Source: a bacterium
GTDB lineage: Bacteria > Chloroflexota > Dormibacteria > Aeolococcales > Bog-877
DNA length: 7,108 nt
Direction: 5' to 3'
Assembly: GCA_021798435.1 (NCBI GenBank)
Contig: JAJZGN010000102.1
Coordinates: forward strand, 1 to 7,108
Shown piece after piece: positions 6,140-7,108 of the stretch (position 1 is its first letter; each line of letters begins with the position of its first letter). The notes beneath the pieces were generated by a model. It ran no database searches, was not told the origin of the DNA, and saw only the letters and a program-made list of their open reading frames with translations. The position numbers and the translations under genes were made by a program.

Positions 6140-7108
6140 GTGACCACCCAGACCACCTTGTCCGGCGGCGCGTCTCTGGCCCACGGGCGGAAGGTCCCCC
6201 TGGACCGGGTGCGCAACATCGGGATCATGGCCCACATCGATGCGGGCAAGACCACGACCACCGAGCGGGTCCTGTTCTACACCGGACGCATCCACAAGAT
6301 GGGCGAGGTCCACGAAGGTGCGGCGACCATGGACTGGATGGTGCAGGAGCAGGAGCGGGGCATCACCATCACCTCGGCGGCGACGGCCGCGTCCTGGCGC
6401 GATCACCAGATCAACATCATCGACACCCCGGGGCACGTCGACTTCACCGTCGAGGTGGAGCGCAGCCTGCGGGTGCTGGACGGGGCGATCGCGGTCTTCG
6501 ACGCCGTGAGCGGCGTTGAGCCCCAGTCGGAGACGGTGTGGCGTCAGGCCGACCGCTACGACGTGCCGCGGATCTGCTTTATCAACAAGATGGACCGGGT
6601 GGGCGCCGACTTCGCCGCCGCGGTGCGTTCAATCACCGAGCGGCTGGGTGCCCGGGCGGTCCCGGTGCAGCTGCCGATCGGGGCCGAGGACGCCTTCCAG
6701 GGGGTGGTGGACCTGATCCGCGAGCAGGCCATCGTGTACACAGATGATCTCGGCACCGCCCTGGAGGAGACCTCCATCCCAGCCGACATGGCGGAGTTGG
6801 TGCGGGCCGCGCGCCAGGAGCTGGTGGAGGCCGCCGCGGAGTTCGACGACGAGCTCATGCAGACCTACCTGGACGACCGGCCGGTGGCTCCCGAGAAGCT
6901 GAGCGCGGCCTTGCGGCGGGGCGTGGTCGCCGCCGAGGTTTTCCCGGTGCTCTGCGGGGCGGCCCTGCGCAACCGGGGGGTCCAGCCCATGCTCGACGCG
7001 GTGGTCGAGTTTCTGCCCTCGCCCTTGGACCGCCCCGCGGTCCGCGGGGCGGACCCCAGGACCGGGGCTGAATTGGTGCGCGAGGTCGCCGACGATGCCC
7101 CCTTCGCC
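6140..7108 (+). CDS. fusA: Elongation factor G, N-terminal part (runs off the window)
   Basis: Translational GTPase that drives ribosomal translocation and, with RRF, recycling. The first 323 codons of about 700 are present; the frame is open to the last base. G-domain motifs are intact: P-loop AHIDAGKT (31-38), switch I ERGITITSAAT, switch II DTPGH (95-99) and NKMD (149-152). The G' insert follows, then the G5-region VLCGAALRNRGVQPMLDAVV, where many EF-Gs have GSAFKNKG. The GTG start at 6140 lies six bases after rpsG with only a weak, distant ribosome site. It gives an N terminus longer than usual: family proteins start about where HGRKVPLDRVRNIG begins (residue 16). TTG 6158, or even CTG 6176, are alternatives. 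Position after rpsL-rpsG marks it as the housekeeping copy. Confidence 0.95.
   Translation, partial: MTTQTTLSGGASLAHGRKVPLDRVRNIGIMAHIDAGKTTTTERVLFYTGRIHKMGEVHEGAATMDWMVQEQERGITITSAATAASWRDHQINIIDTPGHVDFTVEVERSLRVLDGAIAVFDAVSGVEPQSETVWRQADRYDVPRICFINKMDRVGADFAAAVRSITERLGARAVPVQLPIGAEDAFQGVVDLIREQAIVYTDDLGTALEETSIPADMAELVRAARQELVEAAAEFDDELMQTYLDDRPVAPEKLSAALRRGVVAAEVFPVLCGAALRNRGVQPMLDAVVEFLPSPLDRPAVRGADPRTGAELVREVADDAPFA

Overview
The window is high-GC bacterial DNA (roughly 70% G+C by eye) with every recognisable gene on the + strand. It joins two unrelated blocks. The GC content, actinobacterial-looking ribosomal proteins, frequent GTG/TTG starts and a PucR-type regulator suggest Actinomycetota or an allied high-GC terrabacterial lineage (deep Actinomycetota, Chloroflexota or Dormibacterota-like). 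The sequence alone does not settle which.

Block 1 (about 40-4479) is a small catabolic locus: a PucR-family transcriptional regulator, a GabT-type class III aminotransferase, and an aldehyde dehydrogenase that closely resembles gamma-aminobutyraldehyde dehydrogenase (PatD/YdcW). The last two overlap by four bases (ATGA), and a strong Shine-Dalgarno lies inside the end of gabT. The likely chemistry is 4-aminobutyraldehyde -> GABA -> succinate semialdehyde, meaning putrescine/GABA use as a nitrogen and carbon source, controlled by the adjacent PucR protein. No permease and no separate succinate-semialdehyde dehydrogenase is visible.

Between the blocks (4480 to about 5162) are some 680 bases with no convincing gene. 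The stretch is very GC-rich and contains several hairpins, including a run of three between about 4755 and 4823.

Block 2 (5163-7108) is the start of the str operon. A near-consensus sigma-70 type promoter (TTGACA, 17 bp, TAGAAT) and a leader of about 80 nt precede rpsL (S12), rpsG (S7) and the first 323 codons of fusA (EF-G), which runs off the window. Spacings are 1 and 6 nt, so translation is probably coupled. rpoB/rpoC do not lie immediately upstream; the catabolic block sits there instead, and the operon has its own promoter.

I found no mobile element, CRISPR array, tRNA or rRNA, and nothing that amounts to an undescribed system. The points most worth a second look are two dyad-symmetric sites between the regulator and gabT, the structured noncoding stretch, and the absence of an E. 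coli-type S7 control spacer between rpsL and rpsG.
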